Assembly: GCF_000346485.2 (NCBI RefSeq)
Contig: NZ_KQ976354.1
Location: 7,364,283-7,428,282, forward strand
DNA length: 64,000 nucleotides
From: Scytonema hofmannii PCC 7110
GTDB taxonomy: Bacteria > Cyanobacteriota > Cyanobacteriia > Cyanobacteriales > Nostocaceae
Reading direction: 5' to 3'
In this document: one piece after another, positions 1 to 9,304 of the stretch
How positions within the stretch are numbered: position 1 is the stretch's first letter
Layout of the letters: the number at the start of each line of letters is the position of its first letter
Position numbers and translations under genes: made by a program
Notes under the pieces: model-generated
The model's database searches: none
The model's input: only the letters and a program-made list of their open reading frames with translations
Told to the model about the DNA's origin: nothing

Positions 1-2
1 CC

Positions 3-1901
3 CCTCTCCCCACCGCCCCCACTCCCTACTCCCTACTCCCTACTCCCCGCCTCAACATTGCACCGCCACTAAAGTCAGACGAAGCGATCGACCAATTAGA
101 ACAACGGGTACGGTTTAATGTCGATCCCAGCTCGCAATCGCCAATTAGCCAATCAGATGCGATCGCACTCCAGCACGAACTTGAAAACCTGATTGGTAGA
201 GTAGAAAGTTCTCGTTTGACAGCTTTAATTATTAACGGAAACGCCAACACAACCCAAGGGACTAAGGCACAACAAACAGAAGTTGCATCAACAACACCAG
301 GCTCACTTGTTTCCAATCCAAAACAAGTTATAGATCATGCCCGTACAGTCGCTAAAAACTTGCCCCAATTAGTTTCACAAAGAAATTATGCGCTTGCTCG
401 TCAGCAGTGGCTCCTAGCAAGGACAAATTTATGGAAACAATTTCCGCTCGACCAAAGACTTGCTCAACCAGAAATCCGTTCAGTGTGGCTTGATCGAGGA
501 ACAATTGTCCGTGCTAAGAACGAAAAAGGGTTAGCCGTCATTTTTGATAAATTGGCTCAAGCGGGAATTAACACAGTATTTTTTGAAACTGTAAATGCCG
601 GATACACAATTTACCCGAGTAAAATTGCACCACAGCAAAACCCCCTCATTCAGGGATGGGACCCCCTTGAAGTTGCGGTCAAGCTGGCTCATGAAAGAGG
701 TATAGAATTACACGCTTGGGTTTGGGCGTTTGCGGCAGGTAACAGAAATCATAATACACTACTGAACCTTAACCCTGAGTATCCAGGACCAGTGCTTGCG
801 GCTCATCCTGATTGGGCGGGCTATGACAATCGCGGTCAGATGATTCCAGCCGGACAGGGTAAGCCATTCTTCGACCCAGCTAATCCCCAGTTAAGGCAAT
901 ACCTAATCAATCTCTATGAAGAAATCGTCACTCGTTACAATGTAGATGGTCTGCAACTAGACTACATCCGCTATCCTTTCCAAGACCCCTCTGCCAACCG
1001 GACTTATGGCTATGGCAGAGCTGCTAGAGAGCAGTTTCAACAACAAACTGGTGTAGATCCAGCCAGTATTTCTCCAAAAGACAGAGAATTATGGCAAAAG
1101 TGGACGGAATTTCGCACGCAACAAATTAACACTTTTGTTGCACAACTGTCAAAGCAACTACGAGAAAAACGACCGAATTTGATTTTGTCAGCTGCTGTAT
1201 TTCCCCTACAAGAACAAGAACGCGTTCAAAAACTTCAACAACAATGGGAAGTTTGGGCAAAGAATGGGGATGTAGATTTGATTGTTCCCATGACTTATGC
1301 TCTAGAGACAGCTCGTTTTGATCGACTCGCACAACCTTGGATCAGATCTTCACAACTAGGATCGGCGTTATTAGTACCCGGAATTCGTTTGCTTTCATTG
1401 CCTACAGTGGGAGCATTCGATCAAATTCAACTACTGAGGGATTTGCCCGTCATCGGTTACGCCCTATTTGCCGCCGAGAACTTTAGCAATGACCTACATA
1501 AAGTTTTTAGTGCAACTCAAGGTAGCGTTCAACCCAAACCACAAGAACTAATCCCTCACCGCCAACCTTTTAAAACTGCTGCAACCCGTTACTCTGCTTT
1601 ACAACGGGAATGGAAATTTTTGTTTCAAAATAATAAGTTACAACTGTCTTCCACAACTCTAGCAACATTTCATTCTCAAGCAGATATTGTACAAAGTGCT
1701 TTAGAACGGCTAGCGCAAGAACCGAATTCCAGTAATTTGATTGCTGCAAAAGCCGTACTCGCTCGCTTTGTGTCTCAATTTAGAATATTGATGCGTGCTC
1801 CATCTCAAGAAAATTTGTATCAAGTCAAAGTTTGGGAAAATCGTTTGACTACAATAGATCGGTTATTGCGTTATGGAGAACGCGCTCAAGTTCGCAAGTA
1901 A
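3..1901 (+). CDS. Glycosyl hydrolase-like (GHL10/DUF187) protein, 5' end outside the window
   Basis: The frame is open from base 3 with no stop, so the gene starts upstream of the window; the TTG at 216 is only an internal codon. The core matches the GHL10 (DUF187) family of putative secreted polysaccharide hydrolases with a TIM-barrel fold: WLDRGTIV near the domain start, then ELHAWVWAF, then VDGLQLDYIRYPF, where the D and Y/R residues are typical of the active-site strand. A predicted helical C-terminal tail of about 120 residues follows. The substrate is unknown. Bases 3-50 are a CTCCCTA heptamer array read in frame as a Pro/Ser/Leu/Thr/Tyr-rich stretch, probably a linker. Family call fairly sure, activity unproven. 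Confidence 0.8.
   Translation, partial: PLPTAPTPYSLLPTPRLNIAPPLKSDEAIDQLEQRVRFNVDPSSQSPISQSDAIALQHELENLIGRVESSRLTALIINGNANTTQGTKAQQTEVASTTPGSLVSNPKQVIDHARTVAKNLPQLVSQRNYALARQQWLLARTNLWKQFPLDQRLAQPEIRSVWLDRGTIVRAKNEKGLAVIFDKLAQAGINTVFFETVNAGYTIYPSKIAPQQNPLIQGWDPLEVAVKLAHERGIELHAWVWAFAAGNRNHNTLLNLNPEYPGPVLAAHPDWAGYDNRGQMIPAGQGKPFFDPANPQLRQYLINLYEEIVTRYNVDGLQLDYIRYPFQDPSANRTYGYGRAAREQFQQQTGVDPASISPKDRELWQKWTEFRTQQINTFVAQLSKQLREKRPNLILSAAVFPLQEQERVQKLQQQWEVWAKNGDVDLIVPMTYALETARFDRLAQPWIRSSQLGSALLVPGIRLLSLPTVGAFDQIQLLRDLPVIGYALFAAENFSNDLHKVFSATQGSVQPKPQELIPHRQPFKTAATRYSALQREWKFLFQNNKLQLSSTTLATFHSQADIVQSALERLAQEPNSSNLIAAKAVLARFVSQFRILMRAPSQENLYQVKVWENRLTTIDRLLRYGERAQVRK
20..48. repeat. Heptamer tandem repeat (ACTCCCT)n inside a coding frame
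   Basis: Three to four tandem copies of a 7-bp unit (ACTCCCT) lie at the left edge and are translated in frame. They belong to the same short tandemly repeated class as the other arrays in this window. Since 7 is not a multiple of 3, only three units (21 bp, 7 residues) preserve frame. Confidence 0.75.
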
Positions 1902-2215
1902 GAGAAAATTGCAACCGCAGATGCACGCAGATGCACGCAGATAAAACATAAATTTTGTGGATCTTGTGGGACGGGCATCCTTGCCCGTTCTATTATCAAA
2001 TGAACGGGCGAGGACGCCCGTTCCACAAGAAAATGCTGTTTCTGTTAGGAATGCTGTAGCTCAATTCCTTTGACAATCAATTTTAGTATAAATTAATGCT
2101 CTTTTTCTGCGCTTATACGCAAGAAATTGTTTTTTGACAAAGTAACAATAAAAGACGTGAGTTAGACAAAACACTATAATACAACAATTTCACCATTCAG
2201 GCTATTGCAACCTTT
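1902..2215. other. Intergenic region with an inverted-repeat element and dispersed repeat
   Basis: No gene is seen. Bases 1911-1942 carry a GATGCACGCA direct repeat after AACCGCA, a dispersed family also found near 25519, 54484 and 55359. Bases 1963-2029 form a long imperfect hairpin. The AT-rich stretch 2080-2190 probably holds the promoter of the downstream kinase, but no clear -35/-10 pair could be assigned. Confidence 0.6.
1963..2029. repeat. Long imperfect hairpin (28-bp arms), REP/MITE-like
   Basis: The arms 1963-1990 and 2002-2029 are near-perfect reverse complements. Each arm also contains its own small inverted repeat (ACGGGC...GCCCGT). The few arm differences are transitions, several of which keep G-U pairing. 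It lies 60 bp after a stop codon and has no T-tract, so it looks like a mobile palindromic repeat rather than a canonical terminator. Confidence 0.65.
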
Positions 2216-5065
2216 ATGCACGCCTTAGCTCAATATATTTCACTACCGTGTTTGGATTGTGTCATTTATCCTTCGCCTCCAACTATTACCGGAGAAGGAA
2301 CTTTGTTGGACGCAGTTGCTCTTATGCGTCAATCTCGGCTACAACCAGGTTTTGTCTTAGTATTAGACGAAATGCGAGTGGTGGGGTTGCTGACAGAGCA
2401 AGATATAGTGCAGATAGCTTTTTCAGAGGTTAACTTTAAAGAAATTAAGATTTTTGAAGTGATGGCGACTTCCGTGATTACCCTGAAGCGCTCTGAAATA
2501 GAAAACAATATATTAGTAACATTACTAAAACTATTACGCCTACATCATTTACCTGCACTAGTCGTTATAGATGAAGAGGAACGATTAATTGGAGTCATTA
2601 CATATGAAAGTATCTGTCACTCTTTAGAAAGAGAAGGGTTGACTATAGGTTCATTAGAGCAAACCCAAGAACAATTCAGTTTGATAGAATCGGCTGTTAT
2701 CGATGCTGAGGCAAAACAGCAACTTCAAGCTGTTATTGATGCAGTGCCTGGATTTGTATCGTGGGTGAGAGCTGATGGACACTATTTGGGAGTGAACCGT
2801 CGTTTAGCTGAAAGTTTGAATTTAACAACTGAGGACTTTGTTGGTCAATTGGTGGGTTTTACACAAACCAATCATGAGATAGCTAATTTCATACAAGATT
2901 TTGTTGCTAGCCCGCAGATAGCGACATCTCGTATCTTTGATATGCAGGTTCATGGCACAGTTCGTAATTATTTGATTACATCGCATAAGTACCAGCAAGG
3001 GCAAGCTACAGTTTTAGTAGGAATTGATATTACTGAAACCAAACAAGTAGAAAGAGCATTACAACAAGCGCAAGCAGCCCTTGTGCAAGCAAATGCAGAA
3101 CTGGAGATGCGAGTTGAAGAGCGTACAAAAGCTTTGAGAGATATGAATCGACAGTTAATGTACGAAATTGCCGATCGCCAATTAGTAGAAGAGCAATTGC
3201 GGCAATCTCAAGAAATGTTGCAACTTATCATGGATAACATTCCTCAAAGTGTTTTTTGGAAGGATACAACATCCGTCTATTTAGGTTGCAACCGCAATTT
3301 TGCTCAGATAATAGGCTTGGATAGCCCAGAAGATATTCTTGGCAAGACTGATTATGATTTAGTTCGTAACCAGGAAGAAGCTAAATATTACTGTGCATGT
3401 GATGCTAGGGTGATGGAGAATGATGTCCCAGAGTATCATGTAGCCTCACTTCACCTGCGGAAAGATGGTAAAGAAGCTTGGCTAGAGACGACTAGAGTGC
3501 CACTTCACGATCTAGAAGGTAACGTCATGGGAATCTTAGGTACATTTGAAGATATTTCTTCTCGCAAGCAAGCCGAAGAAAGTCTTCGACTGCGCGATCG
3601 CGCGATCGCAGCTAGCAGCAATGGCATTATCATTACTGATGTGACAATGCCAAACTCACCAATTATTTATGTCAATAAAGCGTTTGAGCAAATCACGGGT
3701 TACTCTGTAGAAGAAGTTCTGGGAAAAGATTGCCGTTTTCTTCAAAATGATGATCACAATCAGCCCGGTTTAATTGAATTACGCAATGCCATTACTCAGG
3801 GAAACAGCTGTACTGTCATTTTACGCAACTACCGTAAGGATGGTTCTCTGTTTTGGAATGAGTTAAGTATTTCTCCGGTTCACGACTCTAATGGAAATTT
3901 AACACACTATATTAGTATTCAAACTGATATTACAGAGCGACAGAGGGCAGCTGTTGCTCTATTGGTATCGCAAGAGAGACTGCACTATTTACTCTCCTCT
4001 AGCCCAGGAGTCATTTATAGCTGCAAACCTTCAGGCAATTTTGAGACAACATTTATCAGTGAAAATGTGACTTCCGTGTTGGGTTATGAAGTACAAGAGT
4101 TTATGCAAACGCCTGGTTTTTGGATAGAGCGCGTTTGTCCAGAGGATTTGCCAAGAGTCGTTGCTGATGCGGCAAAACTACTTGAGCAAAGACAAATTAA
4201 CTACGAGTACCGCTTTTTTCACAAAAATGGTAGTGTTCGGTGGATGTACGACCAAGCCCAGCTTGTGTTAGATGACACTGGCAATCCACTAGAAATCGTT
4301 GGTTACTGGATCGATATTACAGAACGCAAGCAACTTGAAGAGGAACTAAAAAATGCGCTGCAAAAAGAAAAAGAACTCAACGACCTCAAATCTCGCTTCA
4401 TTGCCATGACGTCCCATGAATTTCGCACGCCCTTAAGTACGATTCTCTCCTCAGCCGAATTGCTACAACACTACCGTCACAAATGGACACAGGAAAAACA
4501 ACTTTCTCACCTGCAACGCATTCAAAACGCAGTCCACCATATGACAGAAATGTTAGACAATGTGTTGTTAATTGGTAGAGCAGAATCGGGAAAACTGAGT
4601 TTGGCTCTAGAAGAGTTTGATTTAATTGAATATTGTCAGTACATAATTGAGGAATCAGGATTAAATATTAAAAATCAACAGACAATTAGTTTTAAAAGCC
4701 AAAATGAATCCATAAAATGTCGTATGGATAAAAAATTATTGAGGCATATTTTAAGTAACTTACTATCAAATGCTATTAAATATTCTGCGGAGGGTAATCT
4801 GATTCAATTTAGTCTTCATTTAGAAGCTGGACAAGCAATCTTTGAAATTCAAGACTGTGGGATTGGGATTCCACCAGAAGACCTACCTCATATATTTGAA
4901 TCATTTCATCGGGGTACAAACGTCAGTCACATCCAGGGATCGGGATTGGGACTAGCGATTGTCAAAAGGTGTATCGATACCCACAAAGGTGAAATTACTG
5001 TGACAAGTCAAGTTGGCGCAGGAACAAGGTTCACTGTCAGATTACCAGTGACCGATGACCAGTGA
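2216..5065 (+). CDS. Multi-sensor histidine kinase: CBS pair, PAS domains including a LOV-like PAS, HisKA, HATPase
   Basis: A 949-residue cytoplasmic kinase with no membrane segment. Order seen: two CBS repeats (about 1-135), PAS (about 165-280), coiled coil (280-330), PAS (335-450), a LOV-like PAS (465-575), PAS (590-710), HisKA with SHEFRTPL and phospho-acceptor H734, then HATPase with N, G1 (DCGIGI) and G2 (GSGLGL) boxes. The third PAS has GKDCRFLQ with C506, [11 protein letters not shown] and IQTDITE, very close to the flavin-binding LOV signature, so blue-light sensing is inferred. CBS domains usually bind adenine nucleotides. The two downstream response-regulator genes are likely partners. 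The stop codon lies inside a GACCAGT heptamer run. Confidence 0.88.
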   Translation: MHALAQYISLPCLDCVIYPSPPTITGEGTLLDAVALMRQSRLQPGFVLVLDEMRVVGLLTEQDIVQIAFSEVNFKEIKIFEVMATSVITLKRSEIENNILVTLLKLLRLHHLPALVVIDEEERLIGVITYESICHSLEREGLTIGSLEQTQEQFSLIESAVIDAEAKQQLQAVIDAVPGFVSWVRADGHYLGVNRRLAESLNLTTEDFVGQLVGFTQTNHEIANFIQDFVASPQIATSRIFDMQVHGTVRNYLITSHKYQQGQATVLVGIDITETKQVERALQQAQAALVQANAELEMRVEERTKALRDMNRQLMYEIADRQLVEEQLRQSQEMLQLIMDNIPQSVFWKDTTSVYLGCNRNFAQIIGLDSPEDILGKTDYDLVRNQEEAKYYCACDARVMENDVPEYHVASLHLRKDGKEAWLETTRVPLHDLEGNVMGILGTFEDISSRKQAEESLRLRDRAIAASSNGIIITDVTMPNSPIIYVNKAFEQITGYSVEEVLGKDCRFLQNDDHNQPGLIELRNAITQGNSCTVILRNYRKDGSLFWNELSISPVHDSNGNLTHYISIQTDITERQRAAVALLVSQERLHYLLSSSPGVIYSCKPSGNFETTFISENVTSVLGYEVQEFMQTPGFWIERVCPEDLPRVVADAAKLLEQRQINYEYRFFHKNGSVRWMYDQAQLVLDDTGNPLEIVGYWIDITERKQLEEELKNALQKEKELNDLKSRFIAMTSHEFRTPLSTILSSAELLQHYRHKWTQEKQLSHLQRIQNAVHHMTEMLDNVLLIGRAESGKLSLALEEFDLIEYCQYIIEESGLNIKNQQTISFKSQNESIKCRMDKKLLRHILSNLLSNAIKYSAEGNLIQFSLHLEAGQAIFEIQDCGIGIPPEDLPHIFESFHRGTNVSHIQGSGLGLAIVKRCIDTHKGEITVTSQVGAGTRFTVRLPVTDDQ

Positions 5066-5074
5066 CCAGTGACA
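5040..5074. repeat. GACCAGT heptamer array overlapping a gene 3' end
   Basis: About three to four heptamers (GTGACCA register) cover the last codons and stop of the upstream kinase and the short gap to the next gene. The kinase's terminal residues are therefore repeat-encoded. Confidence 0.7.
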
Positions 5075-5087
5075 AACCAAGGAAAAT

Positions 5088-6305
5088 ATGATAAAAATTT
5101 TAGTTATTGAAGACGAAGAATCAGTAAGAGAAAATATTTTAGACCTATTGGAAGCAGAAAACTATGATACGATTTCTGCGGCCAATGGAAAAATCGGCTT
5201 ACAACTGGCATTCTCTGAAGCGCCCGATCTAGTTTTGTGCGATCTCATGATGCCAGAAGTCGATGGTTACGGCGTACTAACTGCATTACGCGAACAAATA
5301 GTGACAGCAACAATTCCATTTATCTTTCTGACTGCTAGATCTGCCAGATCTGATTTTCGTCAAGGCATGGATTTAGGAGCGGATGACTATCTAACCAAAC
5401 CATTTACTCGAGCTGAACTGTTAAATGCGATCGTCAGTCGCTTATCCAAACAAGCCATTCTGAAACAATATATAAAGCCAAACTATGAAACCAAGGCTAT
5501 CTCGCCAGAAGCACAAAAGCTAGAAATGTGCCTGCGTCATACTTTAGAACAACGAGAATTTCGCCAATTTCAAATTTATTACCAACCTATTGTTGATATC
5601 AATTCTGGTAAAATCATAGCAGCTGAAAGTTTGATGCGCTGGCAACATCCTGAATTGGGTATGGTTTCTCCGACACAGGTGATTCCTTTAGCAGAGTCTA
5701 CAGGTTTAATCGTCCCTATTGGAGAATGGATACTGCGTAGTGTGTGCAAGCAAACAAAATTATGGCATGATGCAGGATTTCCTTTCTTGCACATTGCTGT
5801 CAATTTATCAGTCTGTGAATTGATGGAACCTAAATTTAGTCAAAAGATTATTAAATTTTTACTGAACAATAACCTAGTAGCCGATCGCATAGGGCTAGAA
5901 TTAACAGAAAGCATGATTATGCAAAATGTAGACTGTGCTCTTCAGAATATACAAGAAGTCAACTCCTTAGGAGTACAAATTGCTATTGATGATTTTGGCA
6001 CAGGTTATTCTTCTTTGCTTTATCTAAAACAACTGCCCATCAATACATTAAAAATAGATCGTTACTTCATTCAAAACGTTGCCAGCGATCTCCAGAAAGC
6101 AGCAATTACCACAGCATTGATTCAAATGGCGCACAATTTAAATCTAAAGGTCATAGCTGAAGGTGTAGAGACAGAACAAGAATTAGAATTTTTACGAACT
6201 CACAAATGTGACGCCATGCAAGGTTTCCTCTTTAGCCGTCCCTTACCAGCCTCAGAGTTTGAAACAATGTTAATAGCGGATAAAAGGTTAATTGTTAGTT
6301 GTTAG
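5088..6305 (+). CDS. Response regulator with EAL domain (cyclic-di-GMP phosphodiesterase)
   Basis: A 405-residue REC-EAL protein. The receiver (1-120) has the acidic pair IEDEE, phospho-acceptor D in LVLCDLMMPE and the TARS and K of LTKPF. The EAL domain (about 150-395) keeps ESLMRW (the EAL signature read as ESL), NLS, ELTES, DDFGTGYSS, KIDRYF and AEGVET, so the main metal- and substrate-binding residues appear present and c-di-GMP hydrolysis is likely. It starts 22 bp after the kinase gene, which suggests the kinase phosphorylates it. C-terminal codons run into a GTTAGTT heptamer array at 6293-6318. Confidence 0.88.
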   Translation: MIKILVIEDEESVRENILDLLEAENYDTISAANGKIGLQLAFSEAPDLVLCDLMMPEVDGYGVLTALREQIVTATIPFIFLTARSARSDFRQGMDLGADDYLTKPFTRAELLNAIVSRLSKQAILKQYIKPNYETKAISPEAQKLEMCLRHTLEQREFRQFQIYYQPIVDINSGKIIAAESLMRWQHPELGMVSPTQVIPLAESTGLIVPIGEWILRSVCKQTKLWHDAGFPFLHIAVNLSVCELMEPKFSQKIIKFLLNNNLVADRIGLELTESMIMQNVDCALQNIQEVNSLGVQIAIDDFGTGYSSLLYLKQLPINTLKIDRYFIQNVASDLQKAAITTALIQMAHNLNLKVIAEGVETEQELEFLRTHKCDAMQGFLFSRPLPASEFETMLIADKRLIVSC

Positions 6306-6318
6306 TTGTTAGTTGTTT
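6293..6318. repeat. GTTAGTT heptamer array
   Basis: Three to four copies of GTTAGTT overlap the stop codon of the EAL gene; the last residues of that protein are repeat-derived. Confidence 0.7.
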
Positions 6319-6420
6319 TTGGAAGATATTTAATACTTAAAAAATAACTATATATAAAATAAAATATGTTTTAAATAAAATTGATAAAATGATAACTTAA
6401 ATAATTAGACGGAGGCAGTG

Positions 6421-6467
6421 ACAAACGACAAATGACAAATGACAAATGACAAATGACAAATGACAAT
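6421..6467. repeat. GACAAAT heptamer array at a translation start
   Basis: Six heptamers abut the start of the next gene. Each unit contains an ATG, but successive units fall in different reading frames. In the frame of the REC-kinase gene only the last in-repeat ATG (6453) is open. A GGAGG at 6411 lies too far upstream to serve 6453 or 6468 directly. Confidence 0.8.
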
Positions 6468-7562
6468 ATGCACAAAATTCTAGTAATAGAAGATGAGACA
6501 AGCGTGCGGCAAAATTTAGTGGAATTACTCACTTATGAGAATTTCAATGTTGTTGCTGCAGAAAATGGTCTAATCGGTGTGCAATTAGCTCATGAGGAAG
6601 TGCCGGATCTAATTATCTGCGATGTTATGATGCCAGAACTAGACGGGCATGATGTTTTGCAGAAATTACGTCAACAACCGCTAACAGCAACAATTCCATT
6701 TATTTTTTTGACTGCTAGATGTGAAAAAGCCGATGTGCGCCAAGGAATGGTCTTGGGAGCAGATGATTACCTCACTAAGCCTTTTACCAGGCTAGAATTA
6801 ATTGCGGCTATTTCCTCTCGATTGGAAAAACAAGCTGCTATTCGTCAGCAATCACAAAAAAAGCTGGATGAGTTACGTAGCAGTATTGCCATGTCCCTTC
6901 CTCATGAAATGCGGACACCACTGAATGGAGTTTTGGGTTTCTCAGAACTTCTGATCAAAGAAGTTGATAACCTTACCTCGCACGAAATTCGTGAAATGGC
7001 TGAAGGCATTCATAAATCGGGTGAACGTCTATATAGGCTAATTCAAAAATTTTTACTCTATGCAGAATTAGAAGTCATAGCGACGGATTCACAGAGAATA
7101 AAGTTACTCCAAAACCACAAGGCTGTATTTCCCACAATGGGATTGCAAAGATTAATCAACGAAAAAGCTAAAAAATTAGGACGTGGGACAGATGTACATA
7201 TCAATTTCCAAAAATCTTGTATGTTAAGAATTTGTGAAACCAGGCTTTATAGGATGACGGAAGAATTATTGGATAACGCTTTAAAATTCTCATTGCCAGG
7301 GACTAAGATCTATGTAGAAAGTTATGTTACTGACCAAAAATTCACTTTATCATTTACTGACTTTGGTAGAGGTATGACAAGCGCCCAAATTTCCGACTTG
7401 GGCGCATATCGGCAATTTGAGCGAAAACTTTACGAACAGCAAGGTTCGGGTTTGGGATTAAGCATTGTCAAGCGTATAGCGGAATTACACGGAGGTGAAC
7501 TCCAAATTTACAGTCAGCCTGGAGAGAAAACTATTGTGCAAGTACTGCTTCCATTTGCTTAA
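6468..7562 (+). CDS. Hybrid response regulator-histidine kinase
   Basis: About 364 residues: an N-terminal receiver followed directly by a transmitter. The receiver has IEDE, LIICDVMMPE and LTKPF. The kinase part has PHEMRTPLNGV (H box), an N box in LLDNALKFS, G1 DFGRGM and G2 GSGLGLSIV. Its receiver closely resembles that of the EAL protein just upstream, so the two look like a duplication. The start at 6468 (MHKILVIEDE) was chosen because it matches the paralogue MIKILVIEDE. ATG 6453 would add five residues from the heptamer repeat. It is probably part of the same signalling chain as the two preceding genes. Confidence 0.85.
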   Translation: MHKILVIEDETSVRQNLVELLTYENFNVVAAENGLIGVQLAHEEVPDLIICDVMMPELDGHDVLQKLRQQPLTATIPFIFLTARCEKADVRQGMVLGADDYLTKPFTRLELIAAISSRLEKQAAIRQQSQKKLDELRSSIAMSLPHEMRTPLNGVLGFSELLIKEVDNLTSHEIREMAEGIHKSGERLYRLIQKFLLYAELEVIATDSQRIKLLQNHKAVFPTMGLQRLINEKAKKLGRGTDVHINFQKSCMLRICETRLYRMTEELLDNALKFSLPGTKIYVESYVTDQKFTLSFTDFGRGMTSAQISDLGAYRQFERKLYEQQGSGLGLSIVKRIAELHGGELQIYSQPGEKTIVQVLLPFA

Positions 7563-7768
7563 TGCCAAAAAAGAAAACACTTAAGGCATTATCCACAGTA
7601 AGCGGATTTTATGGTAGTGCCTAGTCGTGTTTAAATTTATATATTGGTTAATTGGCTGACTTTGATACCATTATGAACTAGTGATGTTTGAGATTATGTG
7701 TGATTTGCTGTTTTACTGTGCGTATACATTTGTATAAAATATAGACGAAAAATTATTTACTATAGAAT

Positions 7769-9197
7769 ATGGCAAAGCGATCGCTCCAAGCATCAGTTGA
7801 GGGCATAAGAAAAGCGAAACACGCGTTTAAACTCAAAGGGTGGACACAAGAATATTTAGCATCTGAAGTTGGATTAGACACTCGACAACCAATTTGGAAG
7901 TTTTTTAGTGGTAAACCTGTTGAACGTTACGTCTTCCACGAGATTTGTAATTTACTAGATTTAAATCTAGAAGAAATTGTCCAAAAGCCCGATATTGAAC
8001 TCGTAACAATTTTAGATGAGACACAAGAACATTCCACAGATATCAATGCTTTAGTACAAAAAGCATTTGTTGTTGGTGCGGTGGGATGAAGCCAGAGGTA
8101 TTAAACGCGATGAATTTTATCAAAATCTATCTTTAGTACAGAAAATCAAGTTACTCAGTCGTATAGCAGTAAGTACTTTTGCTCAAGGCGATTATTTTTT
8201 TTCAGAAAGTCGAATTCAGCAACTCATTGGTGATTACCTCAGCCATTTACCACAAGCACCGACTGATGTAGACGCTTTGCAACTAGATAGTACAGCAGTG
8301 TTGAAATCAATAGAAGCACAGCACGGACTCTTAGTGGAACAAGCAAGAGGAATTTATTCTTTTTCCCACTTAACTTTTCATGAATATTTTACAGCCAGAG
8401 AAATTATAGCAACATCCAATCCTCAAACATTGCAAGAATTTGCCACTCATTTCAATGAAAAGTCTTGGCAAGAAGTTTTTTTGCTAGTTGCGGAAATGCT
8501 ACACTCTGCTGATGATTTGTGGTTATTGATCAAACAACAAATTCAGATCCTCGCCACTTCAAATGAAAAATTACAGCAATTTCTGAAATGGATAAATCAA
8601 AAGGCAAGTGCGATAAGCCGGGTACAGCGGCGCTGCCATGCGATCGCATCTTATCACCCAGCCAGCGTGCGTTCCTTCTACTTCACCCTTGGTCTTCCTC
8701 CGAACCATTCTCTAGCGGGAAACCAAAGTTTTACTCTATTGTTAGATAACAGACTTGCATCGACACTTGTTATCGATTTAGCTTTGGATTTAGCTTTGAC
8801 TTATGTCTTAACAGTCAGTTTAGCCATGACTGCGGACATTTTCTTTCAAAGACTGTCTGCACTCAAACTATCTCTCGATTTGGAACACTTATTAGGGCAA
8901 AATTCTTTATTACAAACATCATTACAAAACCTAAAAAACCAGTTACCCGATTCCATAGAAGAGAGGGAAACTATCAAAGCATGGTGGTTGGCAAATGGAG
9001 AAACGTGGACTGAAGAATTGCGAAATTTAGCCATCAGTCAGCGTGATATTGGCTACAATTGGCAGTTCACAGAGAATGAGTTGGAATTACTACAGCAGTA
9101 CTGGGATGCCAACAAATTGCTCTTTGATTGCCTGAATAGTAGCGATCGCGTAAATGCTAAAATGCGACAATCGATTGAGGAAAGCTTGTTCACCTGA
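7769..9197 (+). pseudogene. NACHT-family NTPase gene with the NTPase core deleted
   Basis: The 5' part (7769-8089) encodes the helix-turn-helix-like N-terminus typical of cyanobacterial NACHT proteins (KGWTQEYLASEVGL, RQPIWKFFSGKP). The 3' part (8067-9197, another frame) starts at VRWDEARGIKRDEFYQ and contains GIYSFSHLTFHEYFTA, typical of the region after the NACHT ATPase. The P-loop and Walker B segment expected between them is absent. The two parts meet near 8060-8075 in different frames, as expected for a deletion with loss of phase. NACHT proteins are STAND-type sensors in bacterial immunity. Without the ATPase this copy is almost certainly dead. Confidence 0.8.
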
Positions 9198-9252
9198 CCA
9201 GTGACCAGTGACCAGTGACCAGTGACCAGTGACCAGTGACCAGTGACCAGTG
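9195..9252. repeat. GACCAGT heptamer array, about eight perfect copies
   Basis: Eight consecutive GACCAGT units follow directly after the stop of the broken NACHT gene. This is the longest and most regular heptamer array in the window. Confidence 0.9.
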
Positions 9253-9304
9253 GGCAAGCGTTAAACTTGAAGGTATTGTACCTTAAAGTAGTACGGGGAC
9301 TGCT

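Noticed and set aside
5088-6305. Degenerate, inactive EAL domain
   Set aside because: The first signature is ESL rather than EAL, but Glu and the later ELTES, DDFGTGYSS and AEGVET motifs are kept, so inactivity is not supported.
9195-9252. Regular array that might be a CRISPR
   Set aside because: The unit is 7 bp with no spacers; it is a simple tandem repeat.
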